Positions 15,050 to 23,766 of a stretch of DNA of 53,255 nucleotides are shown in pieces. Where the stretch lies: assembly GCA_017455435.1 (NCBI GenBank), contig JAFTAU010000034.1, positions 1-53,255 of the forward strand. The letters run 5' to 3'. The translations under genes and the position numbers were made by a program. The notes under the pieces are model-generated. The model was not told the DNA's origin, did not search any database, and saw only the letters and a program-made list of their open reading frames with translations. Positions within the stretch are counted from its first letter, which is position 1. Every line of letters begins with the position of its first letter. The DNA is from Lachnospiraceae bacterium (lineage in GTDB: Bacteria > Bacillota > Clostridia > Lachnospirales > Lachnospiraceae).

Positions 15050-16165
15050 ATGAAAAAACTCGGTTTTGGTCTTATGAGACTGCCCCTGACAGAAAAGGGA
15101 AATGACGCCGCCATCGACCTTGAACAGTCAAAAAAAATGGTGGATATGTTTATCGAGCGCGGATTTACCTACTTTGATACCGCGTGGATGTATCACAGAC
15201 ACGAGAGCGAAAAGGCAGTGAAGGAATTGCTGATTAACAGGCATCCCAGGGAGTCGTTTACGCTTGCCACAAAGCTGCACGCCGAGTTTTTCGATTCGGC
15301 GGAGGGAATGGAAGAGGTGTTTGAAACCCAGCGCCAAAAGACGGGAGCGGAGTATTTTGATTATTACCTGATACATGATATTGAGGCGTCGTATTACGAA
15401 AAATTCACGAAATACGGCGCTTTTGAATGGCTGAAAAACAAAAAAGAACAGGGACTAGTCAGGCAGATGGGCTTTTCCTTCCATGACACACCCGAGCTGC
15501 TCGACAGGGTTCTTTTCGAGCATCCGGAGATGGATTTTGTTCAGCTTCAGATAAACTATCTGGACTGGGAAAGCGAAAAAATCAGATCTCGCGAGTGCTA
15601 TGAAACCGCCCGCAGACACGGAAAAAGCATAATCGTTATGGAGCCGGTTAAAGGCGGAGTGCTTTCGGTGCTGCCCGGCACAGCGCAGCGGCTTCTTTAC
15701 GCGGCGCATCCGGACTGGTCGCCGGCGCAGTGGGCAGTTAAGTTTGCCGCGGGTCTGGACGGAGTCATGATGGTTCTATCCGGAATGAGCAGCATAGGGC
15801 AGGTAGATGACAACACAGCGTATATGAACGATTTCAAACCGCTTGACAAGAGCGAAATAGCGCTTCTGGCCGAGTGCGCCCGCATTACCAGGTCCGACGT
15901 CAGAATAGACTGTACGGGCTGCTCCTACTGCACAGACGGCTGCCCCATGCAGATTCCGATTCCCAGGTATTTTTCATTATATAACGCCGAGTTCAAAGAC
16001 GCGGGGCACCGCAGCTGGGTTTCGCAGAAAGACAATTATAAACAGCTTTCCGCCGAAAAAAGCAAGGCGAGCGACTGCATCGGGTGCGGACAGTGCGAGC
16101 TGATCTGCCCCCAGCATTTGAAGGTGACAGCGCATCTTAAAGAAGTAGCGGAATGCTTTGAATAG
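15050..16165 (+). CDS. Aldo/keto reductase with C-terminal 4Fe-4S clusters
   Basis: A 371-aa oxidoreductase. Residues 1-270 form an aldo/keto reductase barrel: GFGLMRLPL start, TYFDTAWMY with the catalytic Tyr, GFSFHDTPE and VMEPVKGG. The C-terminal quarter carries two cluster motifs, C-x2-C-x2-C-x3-CP (CTGCSYCTDGCP) and C-x2-C-x2-C-x3-CP (CIGCGQCELICP), as in ferredoxin-linked clostridial members of this group. Electrons may pass between ferredoxin and an unknown carbonyl substrate. It starts one base after the ligA stop. Substrate unknown. Confidence 0.9.
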   Translation: MKKLGFGLMRLPLTEKGNDAAIDLEQSKKMVDMFIERGFTYFDTAWMYHRHESEKAVKELLINRHPRESFTLATKLHAEFFDSAEGMEEVFETQRQKTGAEYFDYYLIHDIEASYYEKFTKYGAFEWLKNKKEQGLVRQMGFSFHDTPELLDRVLFEHPEMDFVQLQINYLDWESEKIRSRECYETARRHGKSIIVMEPVKGGVLSVLPGTAQRLLYAAHPDWSPAQWAVKFAAGLDGVMMVLSGMSSIGQVDDNTAYMNDFKPLDKSEIALLAECARITRSDVRIDCTGCSYCTDGCPMQIPIPRYFSLYNAEFKDAGHRSWVSQKDNYKQLSAEKSKASDCIGCGQCELICPQHLKVTAHLKEVAECFE

Positions 16166-16202
16166 TGTGGTGTCACTTAAAGTTACATATTGACAACCCC
16201 GG

Positions 16203-16234
16203 AACGGTAAGTGTAAAATACGCTTACCGTTTTT
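16203..16234 (+). terminator. Terminator of the thrS-ligA operon
   Basis: Perfect 9-bp stem AACGGTAAG (16203-16211) with CTTACCGTT (16223-16231), U-run 16230-16234. Confidence 0.85.
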
Positions 16235-16340
16235 CGCGGTTTCAAAAATTCAAATTCGGGTTCTTGATTTCGTTTTAAGATCGTTTAAGGAAATGGGGAG
16301 GCTTCCTTTTTTGAAATATTCATGAAAGGAGGAAAACGAG

Positions 16341-16835
16341 TTGAACAGAAGCATTATATCCGAAATCAAATCGCTTGAGGCTAAGCTTCGGTATCTCAAG
16401 GCGGAGCTCGACAGTATTTACGAGATAAAGACGCTGCTGAATTCTTCGTTCAGAGAGGGGAACGGGTCAGGAGAGTCCGCGAGTCCGGTTGAAAGATACA
16501 TAATGAAGATTGAAGAGTATTACGAAGAAATCGGCATGCTCTCAGAACAACTTACCGAAAAGCGAAAAAAGCTGTGGATTATTGTTTCCTCATTTCCAGA
16601 CAGCAGAATGATCGATATTGTCAGTCTGAGGCTCAGGGGAACCAACAATCTCAGTGAGATCGGACAAAAGTTATCCACATCCGAGCGGACGGTCAGAAGA
16701 GTGCTTGACAAGGCATTTCAAATGCTGAACGACAGATATAACGATTGCGAATTTATGAAATTCGTTGATATTGCTTATGAAAAGGACGTTTCGCTGAACG
16801 AAGTTCTGCCGGAAAAGTTTTTAAAAATTTTTTAA
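16341..16835 (+). CDS. Sigma-70 region 4-like HTH protein upstream of the pilus locus
   Basis: A 164-aa protein starting at TTG (16341), 8 nt after AAGGAGG. The first 90 residues look like coiled coil (SEIKSLEAKLRYLKAELDSIYE). A C-terminal helix-turn-helix (DIVSLRLRGTNNLSEIG, TSERTVRRVLDKAF) is like sigma region 4 and the small ArpU/RinA-type phage late activators. It has no sigma region 2, so a stand-alone sigma factor is unlikely; a DNA-binding activator is inferred. It is separated from the pilin genes by 109 nt that contain an extended -10. Whether it regulates them is only suggested by position. Confidence 0.7.
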   Translation: MNRSIISEIKSLEAKLRYLKAELDSIYEIKTLLNSSFREGNGSGESASPVERYIMKIEEYYEEIGMLSEQLTEKRKKLWIIVSSFPDSRMIDIVSLRLRGTNNLSEIGQKLSTSERTVRRVLDKAFQMLNDRYNDCEFMKFVDIAYEKDVSLNEVLPEKFLKIF

Positions 16836-16863
16836 AGTTGTCCGCCACTGTCACAAAGTTTTG

Positions 16864-16872
16864 TGCTATGAT
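16864..16872 (+). promoter_or_regulatory. Extended -10 promoter before the pilus locus
   Basis: TGCTATGAT (TG at 16864-16865, -10 box 16867-16872). No good -35 box is found at 16-18 bp, which suggests an activator-dependent or weak promoter. The context TTGTGCTA recurs at the zapA promoter (32778-32787). Confidence 0.45.
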
Positions 16873-16944
16873 TTAGACTGTAAAAGAAGAGAATAAGAGA
16901 GGTCGCCCCGGCGGCTTCTCTTTCGTTAGGGAACATAAACTAAA

Positions 16945-17487
16945 ATGAAGAAGGCTTTTGATGAAAAAGGCGCATCCATCGCGATGGCGCTTATTTATTT
17001 GGTGATTGTGTCGGTGCTCTCTTGCGCAGTTCTTTTTTCCGGCAGTTTTTATGCGCACAGAAAGGCCGTGGTGACCGCCGAAAGAAATGCGATTTATCAG
17101 GCTGCGGGTACCGTCGCACTTTTTAGAAAAGAGATAGAAGGGGCGGTGATTAATGTCTCCGAAGACGATACGCCGCTGACTCTCGGAGGCAGGCTTGAAA
17201 GCGGTGGAATGAAGCTTCTCTCCGGGGTGATGGCGGAGGCGGTTATCAGTGCGCTGCGCGGGGATTATGAATTCAGACGCGAATATGAGCTGATAACAGA
17301 AGGCGGTTATTCGATAAAGGGGGTGCTTGGTATGAATAAGGGTTTTGACGTGACTGTTGAAATATTAACGGTATCCGCGGACGGGGAGGAGCCGGAACTG
17401 AAACCGCGGATGATAATATTCGGCTGCGATACCTCGAGGGAGGACGGAGCTTTGACGCTGGAATACGGAACTGGTGAAATGCAATGA
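16945..17487 (+). CDS. Minor pilin without Glu5, GspK/PilX-like
   Basis: A 180-aa pilin-like protein. The N-terminus is KKAFDEKG followed by a hydrophobic helix (ASIAMALIYLVIVSVLSCAV, about 9-28), a prepilin peptidase substrate layout with cleavage after Gly8. The residue at mature position 5 is Met, not Glu; GspK-type pseudopilins that cap the fibre tip likewise lack Glu5. The rest (about 150 residues) is a soluble domain that I do not recognise. First of three overlapping minor pilin genes; overlaps the next by 4 nt. Role as tip-complex component is inferred. Confidence 0.7.
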   Translation: MKKAFDEKGASIAMALIYLVIVSVLSCAVLFSGSFYAHRKAVVTAERNAIYQAAGTVALFRKEIEGAVINVSEDDTPLTLGGRLESGGMKLLSGVMAEAVISALRGDYEFRREYELITEGGYSIKGVLGMNKGFDVTVEILTVSADGEEPELKPRMIIFGCDTSREDGALTLEYGTGEMQ

Positions 17488-17789
17488 AATACAATGGACT
17501 TGACGAAAAAGGAGAGTCGCTGGCCGAATCGCTGGTGACTTTTTTTATAGCCGTAATGTGCGCGTTTATGATTGTTTCCGCTGTCAGTACATATGGTGCG
17601 CTCACTACCGCGGCCGCAGAGGACGCCGAGAAAACCTATGCCCTGTGCTTTGAAATAGAGCGGTTTATCGCCGGAAAGGAGGATGCCGACGGAAGCGCAA
17701 AGTTAATAATAAAAAGCGGAGGTGTGACAGATGAGGCTTACGTTGATATCAAAAGAGCCGGAGACTTTTTCGCGTTCAGAGAAAGGTGA
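17484..17789 (+). CDS. Small minor pilin (GspI/J-like position)
   Basis: A 101-aa protein with LDEKG followed by ESLAESLVTFFIAVMCAFMI. Cleavage after Gly8 would give Glu at both mature positions +1 and +5; +1 Glu is unusual, since Phe, Met or Leu is normal. The soluble part is only about 65 residues and ends where the next gene has already begun (59-nt overlap). Start overlaps the previous stop (ATGA). Assignment rests on the N-terminal helix and position. Confidence 0.65.
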   Translation: MKYNGLDEKGESLAESLVTFFIAVMCAFMIVSAVSTYGALTTAAAEDAEKTYALCFEIERFIAGKEDADGSAKLIIKSGGVTDEAYVDIKRAGDFFAFRER

Positions 17790-18276
17790 CGGCGGTTTTA
17801 CGCTGGTTGAGGCGCTTGTCTCCGTTATGATAGCCGCGGTATCGGGAGTTCTTATTCTGTGCGGAATAAGTCTCTGGATAAAAAGCTATGAAAAAGTCGA
17901 AACGGCAGGAAACGCTGAAATCGTTTTCGAACAGGTTTATGAGGAAATCAGAAACGGCCTGTTATGCTCGCGGCCCCTGGGAAAATCAAAGATTTTTTCG
18001 GAAAAATACGGTTGCTCAGGTGAATATGCATGCACGGAAAACAGCATATTTTTCATTGATGAATCCGGACGGAAGCTTCCTCTTATCAGCAAAAGACTTG
18101 CCGGCGCTGCCGGAGGCGAAAAAGAGCTTCCGGCTTTTGAAATAGAATATGAGTTGAATGACGAAGGCTGCTTTTGCGGAGAACTGAGGCTTTTATACGG
18201 AGAAACGGACTGCAGAATCCGCAGGCGCATAGAGGTCATACCCGTTTTCGCTGGCGGGTTTAGAGGTGTAAATTGA
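17731..18276 (+). CDS. Minor pilin, PilW/GspJ-like
   Basis: A 181-aa prepilin. The start at 17731 has a strong GGAGGTG ribosome site, so the 59-nt overlap with the previous gene is real. A 22-residue charged leader is followed by GG|FTLVEALVSVMIAAVSGVLI: mature Phe1 and Glu5, canonical type III signal. Soluble domain contains four Cys, likely disulphides outside the cell. Long leader is typical of PilW/PilV-type minor pilins. Confidence 0.8.
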   Translation: MRLTLISKEPETFSRSEKGDGGFTLVEALVSVMIAAVSGVLILCGISLWIKSYEKVETAGNAEIVFEQVYEEIRNGLLCSRPLGKSKIFSEKYGCSGEYACTENSIFFIDESGRKLPLISKRLAGAAGGEKELPAFEIEYELNDEGCFCGELRLLYGETDCRIRRRIEVIPVFAGGFRGVN

Positions 18277-19976
18277 GCAGAATTATAGAATACTTTTTAA
18301 ATAACGGCAGGTTTTCACGTGCCCGGCTGGAGAAGTGTCTGACAAAAGAACCGGCTCCCGGAGCGGCCGAAGAGAGGGAAGTCATCGTCACAGAGGGCGA
18401 AAAGCTGATAAAAGAAGGACTTGTCACCGAGGAAGAGCTTGCAAAGGCTTATTGCCTTGTTTCGTCGCGGCCCTTTGCGAATATCGGTGCAATGCGCCTT
18501 GACAAAAGCTTATTTGAGCTGATTCCCCCGGAAACGGCGCAAAAATACGGTGTTGTTCCTTTTGGCGAGGATGACGGGGCTCTGCGCCTTGCTATGAAAG
18601 ACGTTACTGATCTTATAGCTATCGAAAAGGCCGCCGCATATTCGGGAATGAGAATAAAGCCTTACGTTGCTTATCCTTCGGCTGTTAACAGTGCTCTTTC
18701 CGCGGCCTACGGTGAAAAAAAAAGCAGCCTTGCGGCAGAGGATATGAGCCGTGATATTGAGGAGGCCGGAGCGGAAACGGAGGACGCCCTGGATGACGGG
18801 GACGAATCATCAGCTACGGTCCGATATGTCAATTCGCTGATAAACAGAGGAATAACGCAGGGCGCGTCAGATATCCATATCGAAGCCTCGGAACAGGAGA
18901 CTGTCGCCAGGCTCAGGGTGGACGGCGTTTTGCGCGATATTCAGACCGCGCCGTCGGTGCTGCATGAGGCCATCGTCGCTCGAGTAAAGGTGATGGGAGG
19001 CATGGATGTTTCGCAGAAGAGAGTTCCGCAGGACGGCAGGGGAACCTACATGCTCGATGGAGAAAAGACCGACCTGCGCATCTCAACTCTCCCCGCTGTA
19101 TTCGGTGAAAAAATTGTTATCAGGCTTCTTCGCAAGTCACTGCCGATTGCGGACAGAGGAGCCATAGGACTTACAAAGGAGAATGCCGCGGTTTATGAAA
19201 AAATGCTCAGAAACAAAAGCGGGTTGATTCTGCTTTCCGGTCCTACCGGCTCCGGAAAGTCCACCACGATGCTGACAATGATAAAAACGCTTAATTCGCG
19301 TGATATAAACATCATTACGTTAGAGGATCCGGTGGAATACAACGTTGAAGGGATTACGCAGGTTCAAATCAACGAAAAGACAGGAATGACCTTTCCGGCG
19401 GCGCTTCGCGCATCGCTCAGACAGGATCCGGACGTGATATGCGTAGGTGAAATCAGAGACGAGCAGACAGCGCAGATCGCCGTGCGGGCCGCAATCACCG
19501 GCCATCTTGTTATAAGCACCATACATACCTCAGACGCCCCGGGTGCCGTCGAAAGACTGAGGGATATGGGGGTGGAAAGCTATCTTGCGGCCTCAGCGCT
19601 AAGGGGCGTAATCAGCCAGCGCCTTGTCAGAAAGCTCTGCCCGTATTGCAGGCGAAAGACAGCGCCGGATGATGCCGAAAAAAAGCTGTTTGAAAGGTGG
19701 AACATAGACCCTCCGAATGCGGTATTCAGAGCTGCCGGATGCCAGAGATGCTTTAACTTGGGATACAGCGGAAGAAAGGGCGTATTTGAGCTCCTTCTGA
19801 CAGATGGCAGGCTTTCAGAGATGATTGCTGCGGGAGATAGCGCCCGGGCTCTGCGGACAGAGGCGGAAAAGACAGAAGGGTTTGAGAGAATGCCCGGATC
19901 CTGCCTTGCGCTTGCCGCAGCGGGAGAGACGTCGCTTGAGGAAGTAGGCAGGGTTATGAGCCTGTCGGATTGGTGA
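18273..19976 (+). CDS. pilB: Type IV pilus assembly ATPase
   Basis: A 567-aa PilB/GspE-family hexameric motor that powers pilin insertion. TTG start at 18273 overlaps the previous stop and follows AGAGGTG. The N-terminal MshEN-like domain (about 1-150) is followed by the ATPase: SDIHIEASEQ (Asp/Glu-rich entry), Walker A GPTGSGKSTT, Asp box TLEDPVEY, Walker B with VGEIRDEQTA, and His box HTSDAPGAVERL. A four-Cys zinc site (CPYC and CQRC) marks PilB/GspE as opposed to PilT. It is the only pilus ATPase in the locus. Confidence 0.93.
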   Translation: MSRIIEYFLNNGRFSRARLEKCLTKEPAPGAAEEREVIVTEGEKLIKEGLVTEEELAKAYCLVSSRPFANIGAMRLDKSLFELIPPETAQKYGVVPFGEDDGALRLAMKDVTDLIAIEKAAAYSGMRIKPYVAYPSAVNSALSAAYGEKKSSLAAEDMSRDIEEAGAETEDALDDGDESSATVRYVNSLINRGITQGASDIHIEASEQETVARLRVDGVLRDIQTAPSVLHEAIVARVKVMGGMDVSQKRVPQDGRGTYMLDGEKTDLRISTLPAVFGEKIVIRLLRKSLPIADRGAIGLTKENAAVYEKMLRNKSGLILLSGPTGSGKSTTMLTMIKTLNSRDINIITLEDPVEYNVEGITQVQINEKTGMTFPAALRASLRQDPDVICVGEIRDEQTAQIAVRAAITGHLVISTIHTSDAPGAVERLRDMGVESYLAASALRGVISQRLVRKLCPYCRRKTAPDDAEKKLFERWNIDPPNAVFRAAGCQRCFNLGYSGRKGVFELLLTDGRLSEMIAAGDSARALRTEAEKTEGFERMPGSCLALAAAGETSLEEVGRVMSLSDW

Positions 19977-19980
19977 AAAA

Positions 19981-21066
19981 ATGAGCAAAAAAGAAAAAGG
20001 TTCCCTGCTTTCGAGGGAAATAATTAAAAAGAAAATTTCAGACGAGGAAATCGGACTTTTGTGCAGAAAATACAGCGTTATTCTGAGTGCGGGAGTCAGG
20101 GCGGAAAAGTGTACGGAGCTGATAAAAAAGCAGACAGGGGACAAGGAGCAGCGAAGGATACTGGAGGCGGCTTATAGGGAGTTGAAAACAGGCACTCCTC
20201 TTTCTTCCTCTTTTGAAAAAAACGCGGCTGGCAAATTATCGCCGGTTTTCTACGAGACGATAAAGGCCGGAGAAAGCTCCGGTGAGCTTGTCGGGATTTT
20301 TGACAGTCTCGCCGACTATTTCAGCGACAGAGCAGGGATGCGTAAAAAGATAAAAGGAGCGCTGATTTATCCTGTCTTTGTGCTTTGTGTGGCTATCATC
20401 GTAATGATAGTAATCATGACCTATGTCATGCCGGAGATGACGTCCATTTTCAAAAGCATGGGAGGAGAACTTCCGATGATTACGAAAATGCTGATTGGCG
20501 TTTCGGATTTTTTCTCTGAAAACGTGGCTGTTGTTATCGCACTGCTCGTTGCGCTGGCCCTTGGTGCTGTAATATGCCTGAAAAATGAAAAGGGCAGGCT
20601 CTTTTTTGACAGAAAAAAGCTGAAAGCGCCCCTTATAGGAAAAATTAACGAAAGCAATTTCGCGGCGACTTTTTCGAGAGTGCTTGCACTGCTTTGTATG
20701 GCCGGTATTCCGCTGAACAAAGGGCTTCTTGTGACGGCAGACGCTATTGACAATGCCTATTTGAAAGAAAAGATAAGAATGATATCGAGGGCGGTAACGG
20801 AAGGCAAATCTCCTTCGTATGTCATGAAAAAAGTCCCGGAGTTTCCGCACGCTCTTACCGAAATGACAGAGATAGGGTATGAAAGCGGAAGCCTGCCGCA
20901 GGTGCTGGATGGAACCGGAAAGTACTATTCAGCGACGGCGCGGCAGCTTGCGGAAAATCTCGTTTCAAAGCTCGAACCGGCAATGATGATTTTTATAGCC
21001 GCTCTGGCTGGATTCATTGTATTTGCCGTTTACATACCCATGTTCGACATGTACGGATTGATATAA
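19981..21066 (+). CDS. pilC: Type IV pilus platform protein
   Basis: A 361-aa PilC/GspF inner-membrane platform. Two GspF repeats (about 60-180 and 225-350), each with the AGESSG(E)L or GYESGSLPQVL signature, and three membrane segments (about 123-147, 168-197, 330-355). It couples PilB motion to pilin addition. The gene begins 4 nt after pilB. Confidence 0.92.
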   Translation: MSKKEKGSLLSREIIKKKISDEEIGLLCRKYSVILSAGVRAEKCTELIKKQTGDKEQRRILEAAYRELKTGTPLSSSFEKNAAGKLSPVFYETIKAGESSGELVGIFDSLADYFSDRAGMRKKIKGALIYPVFVLCVAIIVMIVIMTYVMPEMTSIFKSMGGELPMITKMLIGVSDFFSENVAVVIALLVALALGAVICLKNEKGRLFFDRKKLKAPLIGKINESNFAATFSRVLALLCMAGIPLNKGLLVTADAIDNAYLKEKIRMISRAVTEGKSPSYVMKKVPEFPHALTEMTEIGYESGSLPQVLDGTGKYYSATARQLAENLVSKLEPAMMIFIAALAGFIVFAVYIPMFDMYGLI

Positions 21067-21067
21067 G

Positions 21068-21092
21068 GTCGTAATTTGCCCGTTTTTACGAC
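21068..21092 (+). other. Hairpin in the pilC-pilA gap
   Basis: GTCGTA (21068-21073) pairs with TACGAC (21087-21092). No U-run follows. With the hairpin after pilA it brackets the major pilin gene, which fits processing to a stable pilA message. Confidence 0.4.
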
Positions 21093-21122
21093 TGAAAATA
21101 TAAACAAAAGGAGACAAAAGAA

Positions 21123-21575
21123 ATGAAAAACAACTCAAAAAGAAATGATGGCTTTACGCTTGCCGAACTGCTTATTGTAGTGGCGATAATCGCCGTGCTC
21201 GCGGTGATTGCGATTCCTGTTTTCAGTGCGAGGCTTGAAAACAGCAGGGAAGAAACCGACATTGCCAACCTCAGATCGGCAAAAGCGGCAGCCGTAGCGC
21301 AGTATCTTGGCGGAACGGATCTTTCGGGAAATACGCTTACCTCCACCGGAATCAACGTCTATTTTGACGCGATTTCGGGAGAGCTTGTTTCGGAAAAACC
21401 TTCGGGCTACGGCAGAGGAACGGCCACAGAGGGCGGCTGCGAGGATTTTAACATGGTCGTCAATCCTACTACGACAAAAGAGCAGAGCACATATACAGAA
21501 GCGACTGTGGCATCGGGAAAGGTTATTTCCGTTTATATTGACGATGCAGGTACCATCGCGCTCGACTGGGCATAA
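21123..21575 (+). CDS. pilA: Major type IV pilin
   Basis: A 150-aa prepilin with the textbook signal: KRNDG|FTLAELLIVVAIIAVLAV, mature Phe1, Glu5 and a 20-residue hydrophobic helix. An alpha1-C segment rich in Ala/Lys follows (NLRSAKAAAVAQYLGG), then a small Gly/Thr-rich globular domain of about 90 residues without Cys. AAAGGAG ribosome site 8 nt before the ATG. Size, position after pilC and bracketing by hairpins mark it as the main fibre subunit. Confidence 0.92.
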   Translation: MKNNSKRNDGFTLAELLIVVAIIAVLAVIAIPVFSARLENSREETDIANLRSAKAAAVAQYLGGTDLSGNTLTSTGINVYFDAISGELVSEKPSGYGRGTATEGGCEDFNMVVNPTTTKEQSTYTEATVASGKVISVYIDDAGTIALDWA

Positions 21576-21591
21576 GTTTATTATTCAGAGA

Positions 21592-21618
21592 GAGGGGTGC
21601 GGTGTGACCGCATCCCTC
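21592..21618 (+). other. Strong hairpin immediately after pilA
   Basis: An 11-bp stem (21592-21602 with 21608-21618, one G-U pair) and 5-nt loop begin 17 nt after the pilA stop. No U-run follows, and a purine-rich ribosome site for the next gene comes at once. This should protect the 3' end of pilA mRNA or partly attenuate downstream genes. Confidence 0.6.
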
Positions 21619-21631
21619 GAAAAGAGGAAGT

Positions 21632-22414
21632 ATGTTGTTTGAAATTATTATGACAATCTGTTTTTTCATTATCGGAGCGAGCATAACCTCGTTTTTTCAA
21701 TGCGCCTTCTATAGAAAGATTAACGGGCCCGGCGCATTCGGGGAAAAACGGAGTTTTTGTGAAAATTGCGGGCACAGGCTTGGGGTGATTGATCTGATCC
21801 CCGTGTTCGGCTGGCTGCTTCTGAAAGGAAAGTGCAGATACTGTGGCAGCAGGATACCGGGCAGATATCCGCTGGCGGAAGCAATCGGAGGGCTGTCTTT
21901 TTCAGCGCTTTTTTTCGTATCCGGTTTAAGTGTAAAAACGCTTTTCGGAGCGGCGTTGTGCACGCTGCTTATTGCCATTTCACTTTATGATGTCGATACG
22001 AGGCGTATCCCGAATGTTATGAATCTGCTGCTGTTTATAGTGACGGCTGTTTATGTGATATGCGGCGGACTTACGCGCCGGGGACTGATCAGCTCACTTG
22101 CCGGAGGACTTGTCATACCCGCTCTTATTATGCTCCTTGCTTTTTTGATGGAAAAGAAAACCGGGAGGCAGGCGCTGGGCGGCGGTGACCTGAAAATGCT
22201 GGCGGGAACCGGCCTGCTTCTCGGGACCGGTCTGAGCATTCTTAACATACTGTTTATGAGCCTTTTCGGGCTTGTTTACGCAGCGGTTCGCAGAAAAAAG
22301 AAGACGGACGCCTTTGCATTTGCGCCGTTTATATCGGCCTCGACTTTTGTCCTCTACCTGTTTGGCAGACAGATAGGAGGAGTGTTTTTTGGAGATGTAT
22401 GGAGCAGCCTATGA
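21632..22414 (+). CDS. pilD: Prepilin peptidase / N-methyltransferase
   Basis: A 260-aa membrane protease that cleaves after the Gly of prepilin signals and methylates the new N-terminus. Two C-x2-C pairs (CENC, CRYC, about 45-75) form the zinc-binding methylase part. The catalytic aspartates are in LYDVDTRRIPN and GGGDLKML, the GxGD-type site. About seven membrane segments. Ends in a 4-nt overlap with the PilM-like gene. Confidence 0.93.
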   Translation: MLFEIIMTICFFIIGASITSFFQCAFYRKINGPGAFGEKRSFCENCGHRLGVIDLIPVFGWLLLKGKCRYCGSRIPGRYPLAEAIGGLSFSALFFVSGLSVKTLFGAALCTLLIAISLYDVDTRRIPNVMNLLLFIVTAVYVICGGLTRRGLISSLAGGLVIPALIMLLAFLMEKKTGRQALGGGDLKMLAGTGLLLGTGLSILNILFMSLFGLVYAAVRRKKKTDAFAFAPFISASTFVLYLFGRQIGGVFFGDVWSSL

Positions 22415-23226
22415 GAAGAAAGATTATGACAATATCAGTCGGGCGTAATGAGAGCGTAATTTGTATTGTTAAAAACAGAAGGATAATAAGCGTCAGGACT
22501 GTCAGGTCCGGAAAGGGAGAAGACGGCAGCAAAGCGGAGATATGGGAAGCATTAGCGGAGAGGGTAAAAAAGAAGTTTCCGGTTGCCGTTGCAGCACCGG
22601 ACGAAATATGTATTTTCAAAACTGTTTCTCCGGAAAAACGCCGGACTCCGGGCGGGGAATATTTGGAAGAAGAATTTGACGACTATATGAAAAACGGTGA
22701 AAAATACAGGTTTGAAACAATGAAAGTAAATCAGAATAATAACAGCGTTTTTCTTGCTGCGGCTATAAGGGAAAAGGATCTGGAGGAGATGATCAGCAGT
22801 TTAAAAAACGCCGGACTAAGACCGGTCATTATTACGCCCGAAAGGATAGCTCTGTCGGAGCTGCTTCGCAGAGGCGGAAAAGACGGAAAACAGATTTTTG
22901 CCGGACTATTTGAAAAACGTCTTGTAATGAAGCTTTTTGACGATTATCTGTGCGTTGCAACGTGTGAGATTGAATATGAAGGCAAAACGCCCGGCAAAAT
23001 AGCGGAAGAGGTTTTGGAGGCGATAAGATATTACGCAGAAAAAGGCATGGCTGAAAACGGCGCCGGAATAATAGTTTACGGCGAGATTGAGATTAATTCC
23101 GCTATATTAAAAGCTATCAGACAGGCCGGGATAAACGCCATGAGCATCAAGAGCCTGATTGATTCCGGGATGGATATAAAAACAGCTTCAATCTCGGCAC
23201 TTGAAATAGGAGCGGCCTGTCTATGA
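22411..23226 (+). CDS. PilM-like pilus assembly protein
   Basis: A 271-aa actin-fold-like protein. ATG at 22411 overlaps the pilD stop as ATGA and follows GGAG; an ATG 12 nt upstream is the alternative. Segments such as ISVGRNESVICIVKNRR, FLAAAIREKDLEEMISSLKNAGLRP and AISALEIGAACL at the end resemble PilM in layout (a beta-rich start, an ITPERIALSELLR middle, and a C-terminal ALEIGAA helix). Similarity is weak at single residues, so the call leans on being followed by PilN- and PilO-like genes. Confidence 0.7.
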   Translation: MRRKIMTISVGRNESVICIVKNRRIISVRTVRSGKGEDGSKAEIWEALAERVKKKFPVAVAAPDEICIFKTVSPEKRRTPGGEYLEEEFDDYMKNGEKYRFETMKVNQNNNSVFLAAAIREKDLEEMISSLKNAGLRPVIITPERIALSELLRRGGKDGKQIFAGLFEKRLVMKLFDDYLCVATCEIEYEGKTPGKIAEEVLEAIRYYAEKGMAENGAGIIVYGEIEINSAILKAIRQAGINAMSIKSLIDSGMDIKTASISALEIGAACL

Positions 23227-23765
23227 AAAACACAATTAATTTTGTTTCCGGGGCCGAGATACGGGCAATTACGCTGGTAAAACCTCTTACTGTTTCGATT
23301 CTTATTCTGGCGGCTGCGGCAGCGGCTTATTTCGGAATCATCAGAAAGTATACGGAGATAGCTTCGCTGTCTTCGCAGTTAAACGAACTGCGCAGTGAAA
23401 CTGCTGTGTTAAGAGCTCAAAATGAAGAATATGATCAGGTGAGGGAGGAATACCTGCTCTACGGGGATTCTTATCTGACAGAAGACGAAGCGTATCTTGC
23501 GGACAGGACGTTTGCGCTTGAAATTATGGAAAAATATCTTTTGAGCAGTGGGAATCCTTCAAAACTGCAGCTTGCCGGAAATGAAATCGCCGCTTCCGTA
23601 TTTGGATTTGACATGGCAGATGCGTCCAGAGCAGCCGAAAAAATGATGAATGAATGTGATGGCGTGATTTTTGCCGCTACCAGAAGCGCGAGAGGAACGG
23701 ATGAGGAAGAAAGCTATATCGAAATGCAGATCTCTCTCGTAAAAAGTGACAGGGACGGTAGATAA
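23223..23765 (+). CDS. PilN-like pilus assembly protein
   Basis: A 180-aa bitopic membrane protein. The N-terminal NTINFVSG motif is the PilM-binding type (INFL in classic PilN). One membrane helix at about 21-40, then a coiled coil (SLSSQLNELRSETAVLRAQNEEY) and a small alpha/beta domain. Overlaps the previous gene by 4 nt. Works with the PilM-like and PilO-like proteins as an alignment complex linking motor to envelope. Confidence 0.72.
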   Translation: MKNTINFVSGAEIRAITLVKPLTVSILILAAAAAAYFGIIRKYTEIASLSSQLNELRSETAVLRAQNEEYDQVREEYLLYGDSYLTEDEAYLADRTFALEIMEKYLLSSGNPSKLQLAGNEIAASVFGFDMADASRAAEKMMNECDGVIFAATRSARGTDEEESYIEMQISLVKSDRDGR

Positions 23766-23766
23766 A

